Origin: Pseudonocardiales bacterium
Lineage (GTDB): Bacteria; Actinomycetota; Actinomycetes; Mycobacteriales; Pseudonocardiaceae
DNA: 64,000 nucleotides
Reading direction: 5' to 3'
NCBI GenBank assembly: GCA_023252195.1
Contig: JAHEXI010000001.1
Span: 186,001-250,000 of the forward strand
Position numbers and translations under genes: made by a program. Shown here piece by piece: positions 31,978 through 41,808 of this stretch. The first letter of the stretch is position 1. Each line of letters opens with the position of its first letter. Under the pieces are notes generated by a model. It searched no databases. It was not told the DNA's origin and saw nothing but the letters and a program-made list of their open reading frames with translations.

Positions 31978-32591
31978 CGCCGCTGCGACTTGTGCTAGCC
32001 CGGCACGGGCAGTCCACCGCCAACTCGCAGGGCATTCTGGACACTCTCTTGCCGGGGCACCCGCTGACCGAGGCCGGTCACCAGCAAGCCGCCGACCTGG
32101 CGCAGAAACTGGCCGATGATCCCGTGGTCGCGGTCTATGCCAGCCGCGCGTTGCGCGCCCGGCAGACCGCCCAACCCATCGCGGTCAGGCACCAGCTGAC
32201 CGTTCAGATCCTCGACGGGGTGCACGAGGTGTTCATCGGTGATCTGGAGGGATGTCAAACTCCCGAGGACCACCACACCCTGCATGCGCTGTACCGCACC
32301 TGGCATTACGGTGACCTTGAGGCTTCCCGACCGGGTGGCGAGTCGGGTAAGCAAGTGCTCGAGCGCTACCTCGCCGGCGTCGCGGCGATCCGTCGCGCGC
32401 ATCGGGGCGGCGGTACCGCCGTGCTGGTCAGCCACGGCGCCGCGACCCGGCTGGCCGTCGTTGCGCTAGCAGCCAACGTCGAGGGCTCGTTCGCCGCGCC
32501 GCGGCTGCTGCCCAACGCCGCAACCGTACTGCTGGAAGCCGACGGGACCGGTTGGCGCTGCCAGCGCTGGGACGGTATCGAGCTGGGTTGA
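31974..32591 (+). CDS. Histidine phosphatase (phosphoglycerate mutase-like)
   Basis: This 205-aa protein starts at GTG, overlapping pheA by four bases. The catalytic motif LARHGQSTAN lies near residue 8-17, followed by LTEAGHQQAADLA, SRALRARQTAQPI, VHEVFIGDLEG and VLVSHGAATRLAV with the second histidine. It belongs to the broad histidine phosphatase branch. The neighbour of pheA in mycobacteria (Rv3837c) was annotated as phosphoglycerate mutase, but the substrate here is uncertain. Confidence 0.9.
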   Translation: MTPLRLVLARHGQSTANSQGILDTLLPGHPLTEAGHQQAADLAQKLADDPVVAVYASRALRARQTAQPIAVRHQLTVQILDGVHEVFIGDLEGCQTPEDHHTLHALYRTWHYGDLEASRPGGESGKQVLERYLAGVAAIRRAHRGGGTAVLVSHGAATRLAVVALAANVEGSFAAPRLLPNAATVLLEADGTGWRCQRWDGIELG

Positions 32592-32599
32592 GCCGCCCC

Positions 32600-32665
32600 G
32601 TGATCACCGGTTGTGTGACTAGGACGACAGATCTTGTCGCCACCGTCACCCCAAACGGTGATCAC
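32600..32665. repeat. Inverted repeat after the histidine phosphatase gene
   Basis: GTGATCACCG at 32600-32609 pairs perfectly with CGGTGATCAC at 32656-32665. The 46-base spacing makes it a weak terminator candidate or a pair of operator sites. The rest of the 289-base gap up to 32880 holds no gene I can support. Confidence 0.5.
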
Positions 32666-32880
32666 CGCATCCGGCCGCGACCGATGCAGCATGGATCGGG
32701 CCGGTTGTCGGGGGATGTTTGAACCGATGTGATGCGGGCGCCGCCAACGCGGACGGCTGCGCCGGACGGCTGATCAACCATGAGCTTGCCGGCAGAACGA
32801 CCACACCCTATCCGGCAAAACAACCATCATATCGACGGCAAATCGACCACAGACCACCTGTGACATGCTATGTTCCGCAG

Positions 32881-34152
32881 ATGTCTGGGCTCAGCGAACT
32901 TCTACCGAGACGCGCCAATGAGAACGTCCGGGCAGCGCTGGCTGACACCAGGGTCGTCGTGATCAATGGTGCCCGTCAGACCGGGAAGAGCACCCTAGCG
33001 CGGCTCATCATGGAAGGTTTTCCTGGTGCCGAGCTGCGTTATCTCGACGAAGCAGCGGTCCGATCCGCCGCACAAGCCGATCCGGCCTTGTTCGTCCGCC
33101 ACGACGGTCTGTTGGTCTTGGACGAGGTACAACGGGTACCGGAACTCCTCCTCGCGATCAAGCATGCGGTCGACGTGGAGCCCCGTCCGGGTCGTTTCTT
33201 GCTTACCGGCTCGGCGCGGCTATTAGCCCTGCGGGATATTCCCGACCTGTTGCCGGGCCGCTTAGAGACTATCGAGCTGTGGCCGCTATCTCAGGGCGAG
33301 ATCGATCGAACCGCTGAATGCTTCGTCGACGCGCTGTTCGAGCATGGCGCCGAGCAAATGGTGGCCCAGACGGTGACCCACTCGGTGCTGCACCGAGAGG
33401 ACTATCTCGAACGGGCATTGCGGGGTGGCTATCCCGAGGCCGTGCGTCGCACGGATCTTGGTCGACGCGCGCGCTTCTTCGAGTCCTACGTGTCAGATCT
33501 GATCAGCCGGGATGTCCGGCAGGTGGCGGAGATCGAGCGACCAGCAGACATGCGAAGGTTGCTCAACCTCATCTCCGCCTCGATGGCGACTCTCTCCGTT
33601 CCTGCAGCATTCGCCAACCGCCTGCGGCTTCCGGCCAGCACGGTCAAGCGCTACCTCGATCTGCTGGAGTTGCTGTACGTGGTGCGCCGAATCCCCGCGT
33701 GGTCGACCAACCTGACCACCCGAGCCGTGGCGACACCTAAGCTGACGGTAGTCGACACTGGACTCGCCGGTCACCTTGCCGGCATGACCCTGAAGCGGGC
33801 GAAGCATCCCACCGCGCCAGTGGGCCCGATCATGGAGAACTTTGTGCTGGGAGAGTTGGCCCGCCAACTCAGCTGGGCCGACTACCCAGTTCGCCTCTAC
33901 CACTACCGGGATAGAGACCAGAACGAAGTCGATGCGATCCTCGAGCGATCCTCGGGCGAGGTGGTCGCAGTGGAAGTGAAAGCTGCCGAGACCGTGCGAA
34001 GTGAGGACTTCCGCGCAATCCGACATCTAGCGCGTCGGCTTGGGGACCAGCTGCTTGCAGGCATTGTACTATACGCTGGCCGACAAGCGCTGCCCTTCGG
34101 CGAGCGCCTGTATGCCCTCCCGATATCCGTCCTGTGGACCACCTCGTTGTAA
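32881..34152 (+). CDS. DUF4143-type AAA ATPase (AAA_14) with nuclease-like C-terminal domain
   Basis: The ATG at 32881 gives 423 residues; the longer upstream frame lacks coding character. Walker A NGARQTGKST (residues 29-38), Walker B LLVLDEVQRVPELL, sensor FLLTGSARLL and RLETIELWPLSQGE are the AAA_14 signature. The DUF4143 part has RFFESYVSDLISRDV and LPASTVKRYLDLLELLYVVR. The end carries NEVDAILERSSGEVVAVEVK, a PD-(D/E)XK-like motif. The family is common and scattered by horizontal transfer; roles are unclear, with suggestions in DNA processing or toxin-like systems. It has no evident partner gene. It lies inside a block that is continuous in mycobacteria, which suggests insertion. Confidence 0.87.
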   Translation: MSGLSELLPRRANENVRAALADTRVVVINGARQTGKSTLARLIMEGFPGAELRYLDEAAVRSAAQADPALFVRHDGLLVLDEVQRVPELLLAIKHAVDVEPRPGRFLLTGSARLLALRDIPDLLPGRLETIELWPLSQGEIDRTAECFVDALFEHGAEQMVAQTVTHSVLHREDYLERALRGGYPEAVRRTDLGRRARFFESYVSDLISRDVRQVAEIERPADMRRLLNLISASMATLSVPAAFANRLRLPASTVKRYLDLLELLYVVRRIPAWSTNLTTRAVATPKLTVVDTGLAGHLAGMTLKRAKHPTAPVGPIMENFVLGELARQLSWADYPVRLYHYRDRDQNEVDAILERSSGEVVAVEVKAAETVRSEDFRAIRHLARRLGDQLLAGIVLYAGRQALPFGERLYALPISVLWTTSL

Positions 34153-34285
34153 GGCATTGTAATCTCGGATTTCCAGTCGTTTTCGACACCAGCGGGCCGC
34201 GGGCTATTTGACGGCGCGAAGCGTCGGGATCTCCATATAGGATCCGCCTATGGGAACGGGTTGTTCCTCGGGCTGGCTGATTGGG

Positions 34286-34942
34286 TCACTGGTGGAGGGG
34301 CGCCCGCCGAGCCCAGAAAAGGCTGTGTCCGCTGCTGCCCTCCGGGACGAACTCCTCGGTGACAACCTGGAAGCCAGCCTCTCCGAGCCAACGCCGGTAG
34401 GTCGCCACGTCGGCGTGGCTCCACCACATGGTGGCGTCTCCGCCGAGCCAACCGGTCTCTGAACCCGTCCATGCATCCCAACCGGCGGACAGCAGGAGCA
34501 GACCATCGACGACGAGCCAGCCCGCAATAGCTCGCAGTAGAGCTGGCTGAGCCGACAGCGGCAGATGGATCAGCGAGTAGAGCGCGACGGCGGCGTCGTA
34601 GGACCCCGATGGCAGCCGCACGGTGGTGGCGTCCGCGCAGATGAAAGTCGCGTCGGGCACCAGCTGGCGGGCACGGCGTATCTGCACCTCACTCACGTCG
34701 ACGCCGGTCACCAGATGGCCAGCGGTGGTGACGTCCCGGGCGACGGGGACACCGCAACCGCAGCCGAGATCGACGACCTGGCTCCCGGGATCCAGAGCGT
34801 CGAGCAGCGCAGCGATCCAGGGTTTGTACTGCTCGGCGTCCGCGTCGTCATCCCGGTAGCGCCATGACAAGGCGTCATAGCCGCTCCGGACCACCTCGAC
34901 GGGCGCATCCTGGGTGTAGTGATCAAGCGCGTCGTCATGCAC
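34286..34942 (-). CDS. Class I SAM-dependent methyltransferase
   Basis: This 218-aa protein has SAM-binding motif I VVDLGCGCGVPVARDV (near residue 56), an acidic residue after the second strand (VTGVDVSEVQIRRAR), motif II FICADATTVRLPSGSYDAAV and motif III LLRAIAGWLVVDGLLLLSAG. The substrate is unknown. It is a small-molecule type by layout and converges on the DUF4143 ATPase gene. The gap between them (34153-34285) shows nothing. Confidence 0.88.
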   Translation of the reverse strand: MHDDALDHYTQDAPVEVVRSGYDALSWRYRDDDADAEQYKPWIAALLDALDPGSQVVDLGCGCGVPVARDVTTAGHLVTGVDVSEVQIRRARQLVPDATFICADATTVRLPSGSYDAAVALYSLIHLPLSAQPALLRAIAGWLVVDGLLLLSAGWDAWTGSETGWLGGDATMWWSHADVATYRRWLGEAGFQVVTEEFVPEGSSGHSLFWARRAPLHQ

Positions 34943-35026
34943 TCGCCCATCTTGCGGCTCGCCAACTTGAGTTCCAGGAGAACCTGGCCAGGATGCAGCC
35001 CAGGCTCGGCCGAACGCCGCCGAGAG

Positions 35027-35377
35027 CTAACCCCAGCCGAGTTCGTGCAGCCGGTGTTCGGGAATGCCGAAGTGATGGGCCACCTCGTGCACCACGGTGA
35101 TCGCGACCTCTTCCACCACCTGCTGCTCGTCGCTGCAGACGTCGAGCAGGGCGTCGCGGTAGATGGTGATGCGGTCGGGCAGGACCCCGCTGTACTGCGA
35201 GTCCCGCATGGTCAGCGCGACCCCCTCATAGAGCCCTAACAACTCGGGATTCTCCGGATTGCGCGGCTCCACCAGCACCACCACGTTGTCCATCGCCTCG
35301 GCGAGCTTGCCCGGGATCAGATCCAACGCGTCGGCCACCAGTTCGTCGAACCGGTCCGCGGGCAGCCAGGTGGCCAT
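35027..35377 (-). CDS. Small zinc metallopeptidase (zincin-like)
   Basis: This 116-aa cytoplasmic protein has the motif VVHEVAHHFGIPEHRLHELG, an HExxH zinc site with a third ligand region following, typical of the short metallopeptidase family (zincin_1/DUF1025-like). The ATG at 35377 overlaps the stop of the upstream septum-formation gene as TGATG; a GTG at 35380 would add one residue. Its pairing with that gene matches the mycobacterial neighbours Rv3836-Rv3835. The peptide substrate is unknown. Confidence 0.85.
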   Translation of the reverse strand: MATWLPADRFDELVADALDLIPGKLAEAMDNVVVLVEPRNPENPELLGLYEGVALTMRDSQYSGVLPDRITIYRDALLDVCSDEQQVVEEVAITVVHEVAHHFGIPEHRLHELGWG

Positions 35378-36411
35378 CACGGCGGTGGGGCAGCTGGAGT
35401 GTCGACCGCGGTTACCGGAGGCGCCGCTACGGGCGCTGGTCCGGGGTTGCGCGGGGCAGCCGGGGCAGGCTGTTTGCTCACCTCAACCGGCCCCTTCACA
35501 CTGCCGGTCACCGGGGCGAACCCGGAGCGGTCGGGTAGGAAAGCGCCGAGCCGGCAGTCCACCCGGGTGCTCCCGGCTTGCCAGCTCTGCATCCGCAGCG
35601 TCTCCCAGAACAGTGTGAGCCCTTTGTTGCCGACCACCGCGGGACCCCCCGCAAAATCCTTCGCCAGCCCGGTGCATTCGGTGTTCAGCACCCGATCCTG
35701 CGCGGCTTCGTCCGGGTAGCCCTTGGTGAAGGCGCCCTTGAGGTCGACGATCCCGACGATCTCGATGGCGTGGGGTAACGCGCAGTCGACCGGGTCACCC
35801 ACCGCTTTGCCATCGTTGCCGAGACAGGTGCCGGGCGGATGCACGTCGGACTGGTCCTGCGCTTGCGCGTTTCCGGTGGTGGCGAACAGCGTTCCGGTGC
35901 GGCCGGCCGACTGGACCCCGCAGCGCAGCGTCCGGTCTCCGCGCAGCCAGCCGGCCTCGCTGGGTTTGATCGCTCCCACGGTGAACCGGCCGAACGGGTC
36001 GAAGTGGTCGGCCAGCGCCTGGGTGGTGAGCTCGGTGCAGCGCTGCGCCACCAGCTGCTGCCAGCGTGCCGGGTCGGGGAAAGCGGCTCCGGCGTCAAAG
36101 TCCTGGAGGTCCAGCGTCCCGGTGACCTCGAAGAGGTGCGGGGCAGAACAGTTCACCACGGCGACATCGGCGGCGTCTGGTAGTTGCCAGGTCAGGCAGG
36201 TGTGTGCGGGCGCGCGCAGCGACTGCGCACTCGGGGTGGGGGACAGGGTGGGCTCGATGGCGAGCAGCGCTGCCTTACCCGTCGGCACGCCGACCACGAC
36301 CAGCGTTACCAGCGCGCCTAGCACGGCCCCAGCGGTGATTCGCCGGATCCGGCGACTGGCGCGGTGCCCGTCGGGTTTCACCGGCGCGTCGTGAGGTCGC
36401 ATCGACGCCAT
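35377..36411 (-). CDS. Septum formation family membrane-anchored protein
   Basis: This 344-aa protein has a short basic cytoplasmic N-terminus, a transmembrane anchor at about residues 27-48 and an extracytoplasmic part. That part holds two similar cysteine-containing blocks, HTCLTWQLPDAADVAVVNCS then HLFEVTG, and GTCLGNDGKAVGDPVDC then HAIEIVG. They identify the Septum_form domain in duplicate. A Pro/Ala-rich tail follows (about 305-344). The family is tied to division-septum or envelope functions in actinobacteria by annotation; direct evidence is limited. Translation of the metallopeptidase is coupled to it. Confidence 0.85.
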   Translation of the reverse strand: MASMRPHDAPVKPDGHRASRRIRRITAGAVLGALVTLVVVGVPTGKAALLAIEPTLSPTPSAQSLRAPAHTCLTWQLPDAADVAVVNCSAPHLFEVTGTLDLQDFDAGAAFPDPARWQQLVAQRCTELTTQALADHFDPFGRFTVGAIKPSEAGWLRGDRTLRCGVQSAGRTGTLFATTGNAQAQDQSDVHPPGTCLGNDGKAVGDPVDCALPHAIEIVGIVDLKGAFTKGYPDEAAQDRVLNTECTGLAKDFAGGPAVVGNKGLTLFWETLRMQSWQAGSTRVDCRLGAFLPDRSGFAPVTGSVKGPVEVSKQPAPAAPRNPGPAPVAAPPVTAVDTPAAPPP

Positions 36412-36415
36412 CTTG

Positions 36416-37087
36416 CTACCTGGAGGAGCGCGCTGTCCGCTGGCTCAGCGCGCGTGCCCTGAGCGCCTCGATGAGGATCGGCACCAACGACAGCGCGACG
36501 ATGCCGATCAGAATCAGCTCCACGTGATTCCGGACGAACGTGATCCCGCCTAGCCAGAAGCCAAGCAGAGTTACTCCAGTGGCCCAGCCGACGCCACCGA
36601 GAATCGAGTAGGTGAAGTACTTGCGGCGATCCATCCGGCCGACTCCAGCAACCGCCGTGATGAAGGTCCGCACGATCGGGACGAACCGGCCCAGCACGAT
36701 CGCCCGTGCCCCGTACTTGTCGAAGAAGGCGTGCGTCTTGTCCACGTACTCCCGTTTGAACAGCCGGGAATCCGGGCGGTTGAACAGCGCTGGCCCGGCC
36801 CGGTAGCCCAGGTAGTAGCCAACCACGTTGCCCAGCACCGCACTCCCCGTGAGCAGCAGGCAGACCAGCCAGATCGGCGTGCCGATGAGGCCGTTGGCGA
36901 CGAACAGCCCGGCGGTGAACAGCAACGAATCGCCGGGCATGAAGAATCCGACCAGCAGTCCGCATTCCGCGAAAATGATCAAACACAGGCCCACCAGCAC
37001 GTAGGGGCCCAGCATCCGCAGCAGCTGACCGGGATCAAGCCAGGACGGGCCGAGAGCCACCGACATTCCGGCATAGAAGGGCGTCAC
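36416..37087 (-). CDS. DedA family membrane protein
   Basis: This 223-aa polytopic protein has DedA/SNARE-associated motifs: ECGLLVGFFMPGDSLLFTAG near residue 41, LGNVVGYYLGYRAG, FFDKYGARAIVLGRFVPIVR with the conserved Gly-Arg-Phe-Pro-x-x-Arg, and FITAVAGVGRM. DedA proteins are flippases for lipid carriers such as undecaprenyl phosphate or phosphatidylethanolamine, and affect membrane potential. A DedA gene near fba is also seen in mycobacteria (Rv0364-Rv0363c). Confidence 0.92.
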   Translation of the reverse strand: MTPFYAGMSVALGPSWLDPGQLLRMLGPYVLVGLCLIIFAECGLLVGFFMPGDSLLFTAGLFVANGLIGTPIWLVCLLLTGSAVLGNVVGYYLGYRAGPALFNRPDSRLFKREYVDKTHAFFDKYGARAIVLGRFVPIVRTFITAVAGVGRMDRRKYFTYSILGGVGWATGVTLLGFWLGGITFVRNHVELILIGIVALSLVPILIEALRARALSQRTARSSR

Positions 37088-37134
37088 GGTGTCACGGTAT
37101 CGGGCGTGCTCGTATGCCGCCGTCGCACCCGTCG

Positions 37135-37371
37135 CTACCAGGCGCTGATCAGGCCGGCCAGGCCTCCGGCCAGCAGTCCGAGTAGCACCGCCAAAGCGAG
37201 CACGGTCGAGGCTGACAATCTGGGTTTGGCGTGCGCCGGCTTACGGCCGGACGATCCTGCGGCCGGCGCAGGTACGGGAGGGCTCGGTGACCCGGTGCCC
37301 AGCCCTGATGCCTGGGCCCGCAGCGCGGCCGACAACCGCCGATGCACCTCGTCGGTCACGATGCTCCGCAT
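37135..37371 (-). CDS. Small single-pass membrane protein next to an ECF sigma gene
   Basis: This 78-aa protein has a cytoplasmic N-terminus (VTDEVHRRLSAALRAQASG), a Pro/Ser/Ala linker and a C-terminal transmembrane helix (about residues 54-76). It lies 55 bp downstream of the sigma factor gene on the same strand. The place and topology are those of a mini anti-sigma or accessory protein, but no zinc-binding anti-sigma motif is present, so the role is unknown. The start ATG lies inside the inverted repeat at 37347-37385. Confidence 0.65.
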   Translation of the reverse strand: MRSIVTDEVHRRLSAALRAQASGLGTGSPSPPVPAPAAGSSGRKPAHAKPRLSASTVLALAVLLGLLAGGLAGLISAW

Positions 37372-37385
37372 CGTGACCGACGAGG
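37347..37385. repeat. Perfect 18-bp inverted repeat overlapping a start codon
   Basis: CCTCGTCGGTCACGATGC (37347-37364) and its exact complement (37368-37385) flank a 3-base loop. The hairpin covers the ATG and first codons of the small membrane protein and shares its last base with the next palindrome at 37385. In mRNA it would hide the start region. Confidence 0.8.
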
Positions 37386-37436
37386 AGCTCGTGAGTGGGA
37401 AACAGTGTTATAACACTGTTTCCCACTCACGAGCTC
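37385..37436. repeat. Long palindromic repeat, copy 2 (perfect, 52 bp)
   Basis: The half GAGCTC plus GTGAGTGGGAAACAGTGTTA is followed without a gap by its exact complement. The minus-strand sigma factor gene ends inside it: the last codons AGC TCG TGA are part of the palindrome. The structure can form a long stem or cruciform and may act as a terminator. Confidence 0.95.
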
Positions 37437-38026
37437 TCCAGCATTCGCTGGAGAGCATCCAGAGCGCGGCTGGCGCTGGACTTTACGGTGCCCCGGCTGA
37501 CTCCGGTGGCGGCGGCGATCTCGGCCTCGCTCATCCCCCCGTAGTAGCGCAGCACCAGGACCTCGCGCTGCCGGGGCGGCAGCTGACCCAGCGCGACGAC
37601 CACCGCCTGATGCTCGGTGGTGAGCATCGCCAGCGACTCCGCGGAGCGCGCGTTGGCCTGGTGCGGGGGGACGTAGCCGCGAGCGGTCTTGCGGCGACGC
37701 AGCACCGAACGGGATCCGTTGACCACCGCGGTGCGCAGATAGCCCAACGCGGCCGCTTCGTCGCGCAACCCCGACCAGTGCCGGTGCAACCCGGTGAACG
37801 CTTCCTGCACGACGTCTTCGGCGGTGGGCGCCTCGTCGACCAGCAGGATCGCTAGCCGCACCAGCCGCATCCGGTGCTGGCGGTACAGATCCTCCAGGGT
37901 CAGCGGCGCATCAACAGGGTCGACCGATGGAGGTTCCGGTGGGGCGTCGAGCACCCGCAGGTGGCCGAGGGTCATCTCGACCGACTGCTGCACGGTCACG
38001 CGGTCCATCGGTTCGTCGGGGGCCAC
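37427..38026 (-). CDS. ECF-type RNA polymerase sigma factor (SigE-like subgroup)
   Basis: This 199-aa protein has a sigma-2 region (LEDLYRQHRMRLVRLAILLV, then DEAPTAEDVVQEAFTGLHRH) and a sigma-4 region (ALGQLPPRQREVLVLRYYGG, then MSEAEIAAATGVSRGTVKSS). The first 40 residues are a loose extension; the ATG at 38008 (MDRVTVQQ) is an alternative start. It should direct RNA polymerase to a small set of promoters. No classical zinc-binding anti-sigma gene follows, only the 78-aa membrane protein. Its stop is supplied by the 52-bp palindrome. Confidence 0.9.
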   Translation of the reverse strand: MAPDEPMDRVTVQQSVEMTLGHLRVLDAPPEPPSVDPVDAPLTLEDLYRQHRMRLVRLAILLVDEAPTAEDVVQEAFTGLHRHWSGLRDEAAALGYLRTAVVNGSRSVLRRRKTARGYVPPHQANARSAESLAMLTTEHQAVVVALGQLPPRQREVLVLRYYGGMSEAEIAAATGVSRGTVKSSASRALDALQRMLESS

Positions 38027-38175
38027 GGCGGAAACGTACTGCGGCCGCGTGGCGCCCGTCCGATCGCGTCTCGTCGGGCGGGTGGGCCATACTGCGGTCT
38101 GATCGCCGGCTGTGCCGGCCGCGAATCAGGTGTGCAACCCGAAAGCCAACACCGAATACTCGGAGGTCACCCACA

Positions 38176-39210
38176 ATGCCCATCGCGACGCCCGAGGTCT
38201 ACAGCGAGATGCTGGACCGCGCGAAGGCCAACGAGTTCGCCTACCCGGCGATCAACGTGACTTCGTCGGAGACGCTCAACGCGGCGTTGCGCGGGTTCGC
38301 CGAGGCCGAGAGTGACGGCATCGTGCAGCTGTCCACCGGAGGCTCGGAGTTCGCCTCCGGCAGCAAGGTCAAGGACATGGTCACCGGATCGGTGGCGATG
38401 GCCGAGTTCGCCCGGGTGGTGGCCGCGAAGTACCCGGTCAACGTCGTGCTGCACACCGATCACTGCCCGGAGAACAAGCTCGACACCTTCGTCCGGCCGC
38501 TGATCGCGATCTCCCAGGAGCGGGTGGCCCGGGGGGAGAACCCGCTGTTCCAGTCGCATATGTGGGACGGATCGGCCACCGAGTTGCATCTCAACCTGGC
38601 CATCGCCGCAGAGCTGTTCGAAGCCTGCGCCAAGGCGAAGATCGTCCTTGAGGTGGAGATCGGGGTGGTGGGTGGCGAGGAGGACGGCGTCGCGAACGAG
38701 ATCAACGAAAAGCTCTACACCACGGCTGGGGACTTCGAGCGCACCGTTGACGCCCTCGGTGGTGGCGAGCGGGGCCGCTACCTGCTGGCCGCGACGTTCG
38801 GCAACGTGCATGGGGTGTACAAGCCCGGCAACGTGACGCTTCGCCCGGAGATCCTGCAGATGGGCCAGGAGGTGGCGGCCCGACGACTGGGTCTGCCGGC
38901 CGGTTCCAAGCCGCTGGACCTGGTGTTCCATGGTGGGTCTGGCTCGCAACTGGCGGAGATCCACCAGTCGTTGTCGTACGGAGTGGTCAAGATGAATGTC
39001 GACACCGACACCCAGTACGCCTTCACCCGCCCGATCGCCGACCACATGTTCGGTCATTACGCGGGGGTGCTCAAGGTTGACGGCGAGGTCGGCAACAAGA
39101 AGCTTTACGACCCGCGGTCCTATCTCAAGCGAGCCGAGCAGTCGATGGCCGACCGGGTCACGCAGGCCTGCCAGGACCTCCGCAGCGCGAGCCGCACGCT
39201 GGCTCGTTAG
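38176..39210 (+). CDS. fba: Class II fructose-bisphosphate aldolase
   Basis: This 344-aa zinc-dependent glycolytic enzyme splits fructose 1,6-bisphosphate. The start at 38176 follows CGGAGGTCAC. The signatures are YPAINVTSSETLNAALRGF, VVLHTDHCPENKLDTFV with the zinc His and Asp, VEIGVVGGEEDGV, LAATFGNVHGVYKPGNV and DLVFHGGSGSQLAEI. The length and motifs match the actinobacterial class II, Rv0363c-like type. It is monocistronic or read with DUF3151 54 bp downstream. Confidence 0.95.
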   Translation: MPIATPEVYSEMLDRAKANEFAYPAINVTSSETLNAALRGFAEAESDGIVQLSTGGSEFASGSKVKDMVTGSVAMAEFARVVAAKYPVNVVLHTDHCPENKLDTFVRPLIAISQERVARGENPLFQSHMWDGSATELHLNLAIAAELFEACAKAKIVLEVEIGVVGGEEDGVANEINEKLYTTAGDFERTVDALGGGERGRYLLAATFGNVHGVYKPGNVTLRPEILQMGQEVAARRLGLPAGSKPLDLVFHGGSGSQLAEIHQSLSYGVVKMNVDTDTQYAFTRPIADHMFGHYAGVLKVDGEVGNKKLYDPRSYLKRAEQSMADRVTQACQDLRSASRTLAR

Positions 39211-39264
39211 GGCTCTTCAAGAGTCACCGATACCCGGCACCACGGACCACGCCAGGATGGAGCG

Positions 39265-39681
39265 ATGAACGTGCACGGCAACCTGCTGGGGCCCAACCCG
39301 ACGCTGCTGCCCGAGCAGCCCGACGCTGAAGCGGCCCTGGCCGCGGCGAACGATCCGGCCACGGTGGCCGCCGCGTACCCGGGGTTCTCCGCCGCATGGG
39401 CGGCGCTCGCGCAGCGGGCGCTCGACGAGGGCGACGCCGTCGCCGGCTACGCCTTCGCCCGCACCGGCTACCACCGCGGGCTGGACCATCTACGGCACGC
39501 CGGCTGGAAGGGTCATGGGCCGGTGCCGTGGTCACACGCCCCCAACCGGGGTTTTCTGCGCGCACTTGCCGCACTGGCCCGGGCGGCGGCCGAGATCGGC
39601 GAGGATCCCGAGGCTCGGCGGTGCCGGGACTTCCTCGACGAATGCGATCCCGCCGCGGCCGGGGTCCTCGGGCTGGAGTGA
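39265..39681 (+). CDS. DUF3151 protein
   Basis: This 138-aa cytoplasmic protein has the conserved start NLLGPNPTLLPEQPDAEAAL and the central ARTGYHRGLDHLRHAGWKG followed by GPVPWSHAPNRGFLRAL. These identify DUF3151, an actinobacterial family found near fba and purA (Rv0360c in M. tuberculosis). The function is unknown. Confidence 0.9.
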   Translation: MNVHGNLLGPNPTLLPEQPDAEAALAAANDPATVAAAYPGFSAAWAALAQRALDEGDAVAGYAFARTGYHRGLDHLRHAGWKGHGPVPWSHAPNRGFLRALAALARAAAEIGEDPEARRCRDFLDECDPAAAGVLGLE

Positions 39682-41712
<2,031 letters not shown>

Positions 41713-41727
41713 TCCTGCCGGCCCCGA

Positions 41728-41792
41728 CCGCTATCCGGCTCCGAATAGCGGCGCAGCGGGCGTCCGAAACCGCCATTCGGTTCCGAATGGCG
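41728..41792. terminator. Two tandem hairpins between convergent genes
   Basis: CCGCTATCCGG pairs with CCGAATAGCGG (one mismatch, 41728-41751), and CGCCATTCGG pairs perfectly with CCGAATGGCG (41771-41792), each around a two-base loop. They lie between the ends of purA and the antiporter gene and probably stop transcription from both sides. The two hairpins resemble each other. Confidence 0.75.
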
Positions 41793-41808
41793 CGGAGGGC
41801 GGCGCGGG

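Noticed and set aside
37241-37426. Minus-strand frame starting in the 52-bp palindrome (MGNSVITLFPTHE)
   Set aside because: The same start appears at each palindrome because of its sequence; it overlaps the 78-aa gene and has no coding support.
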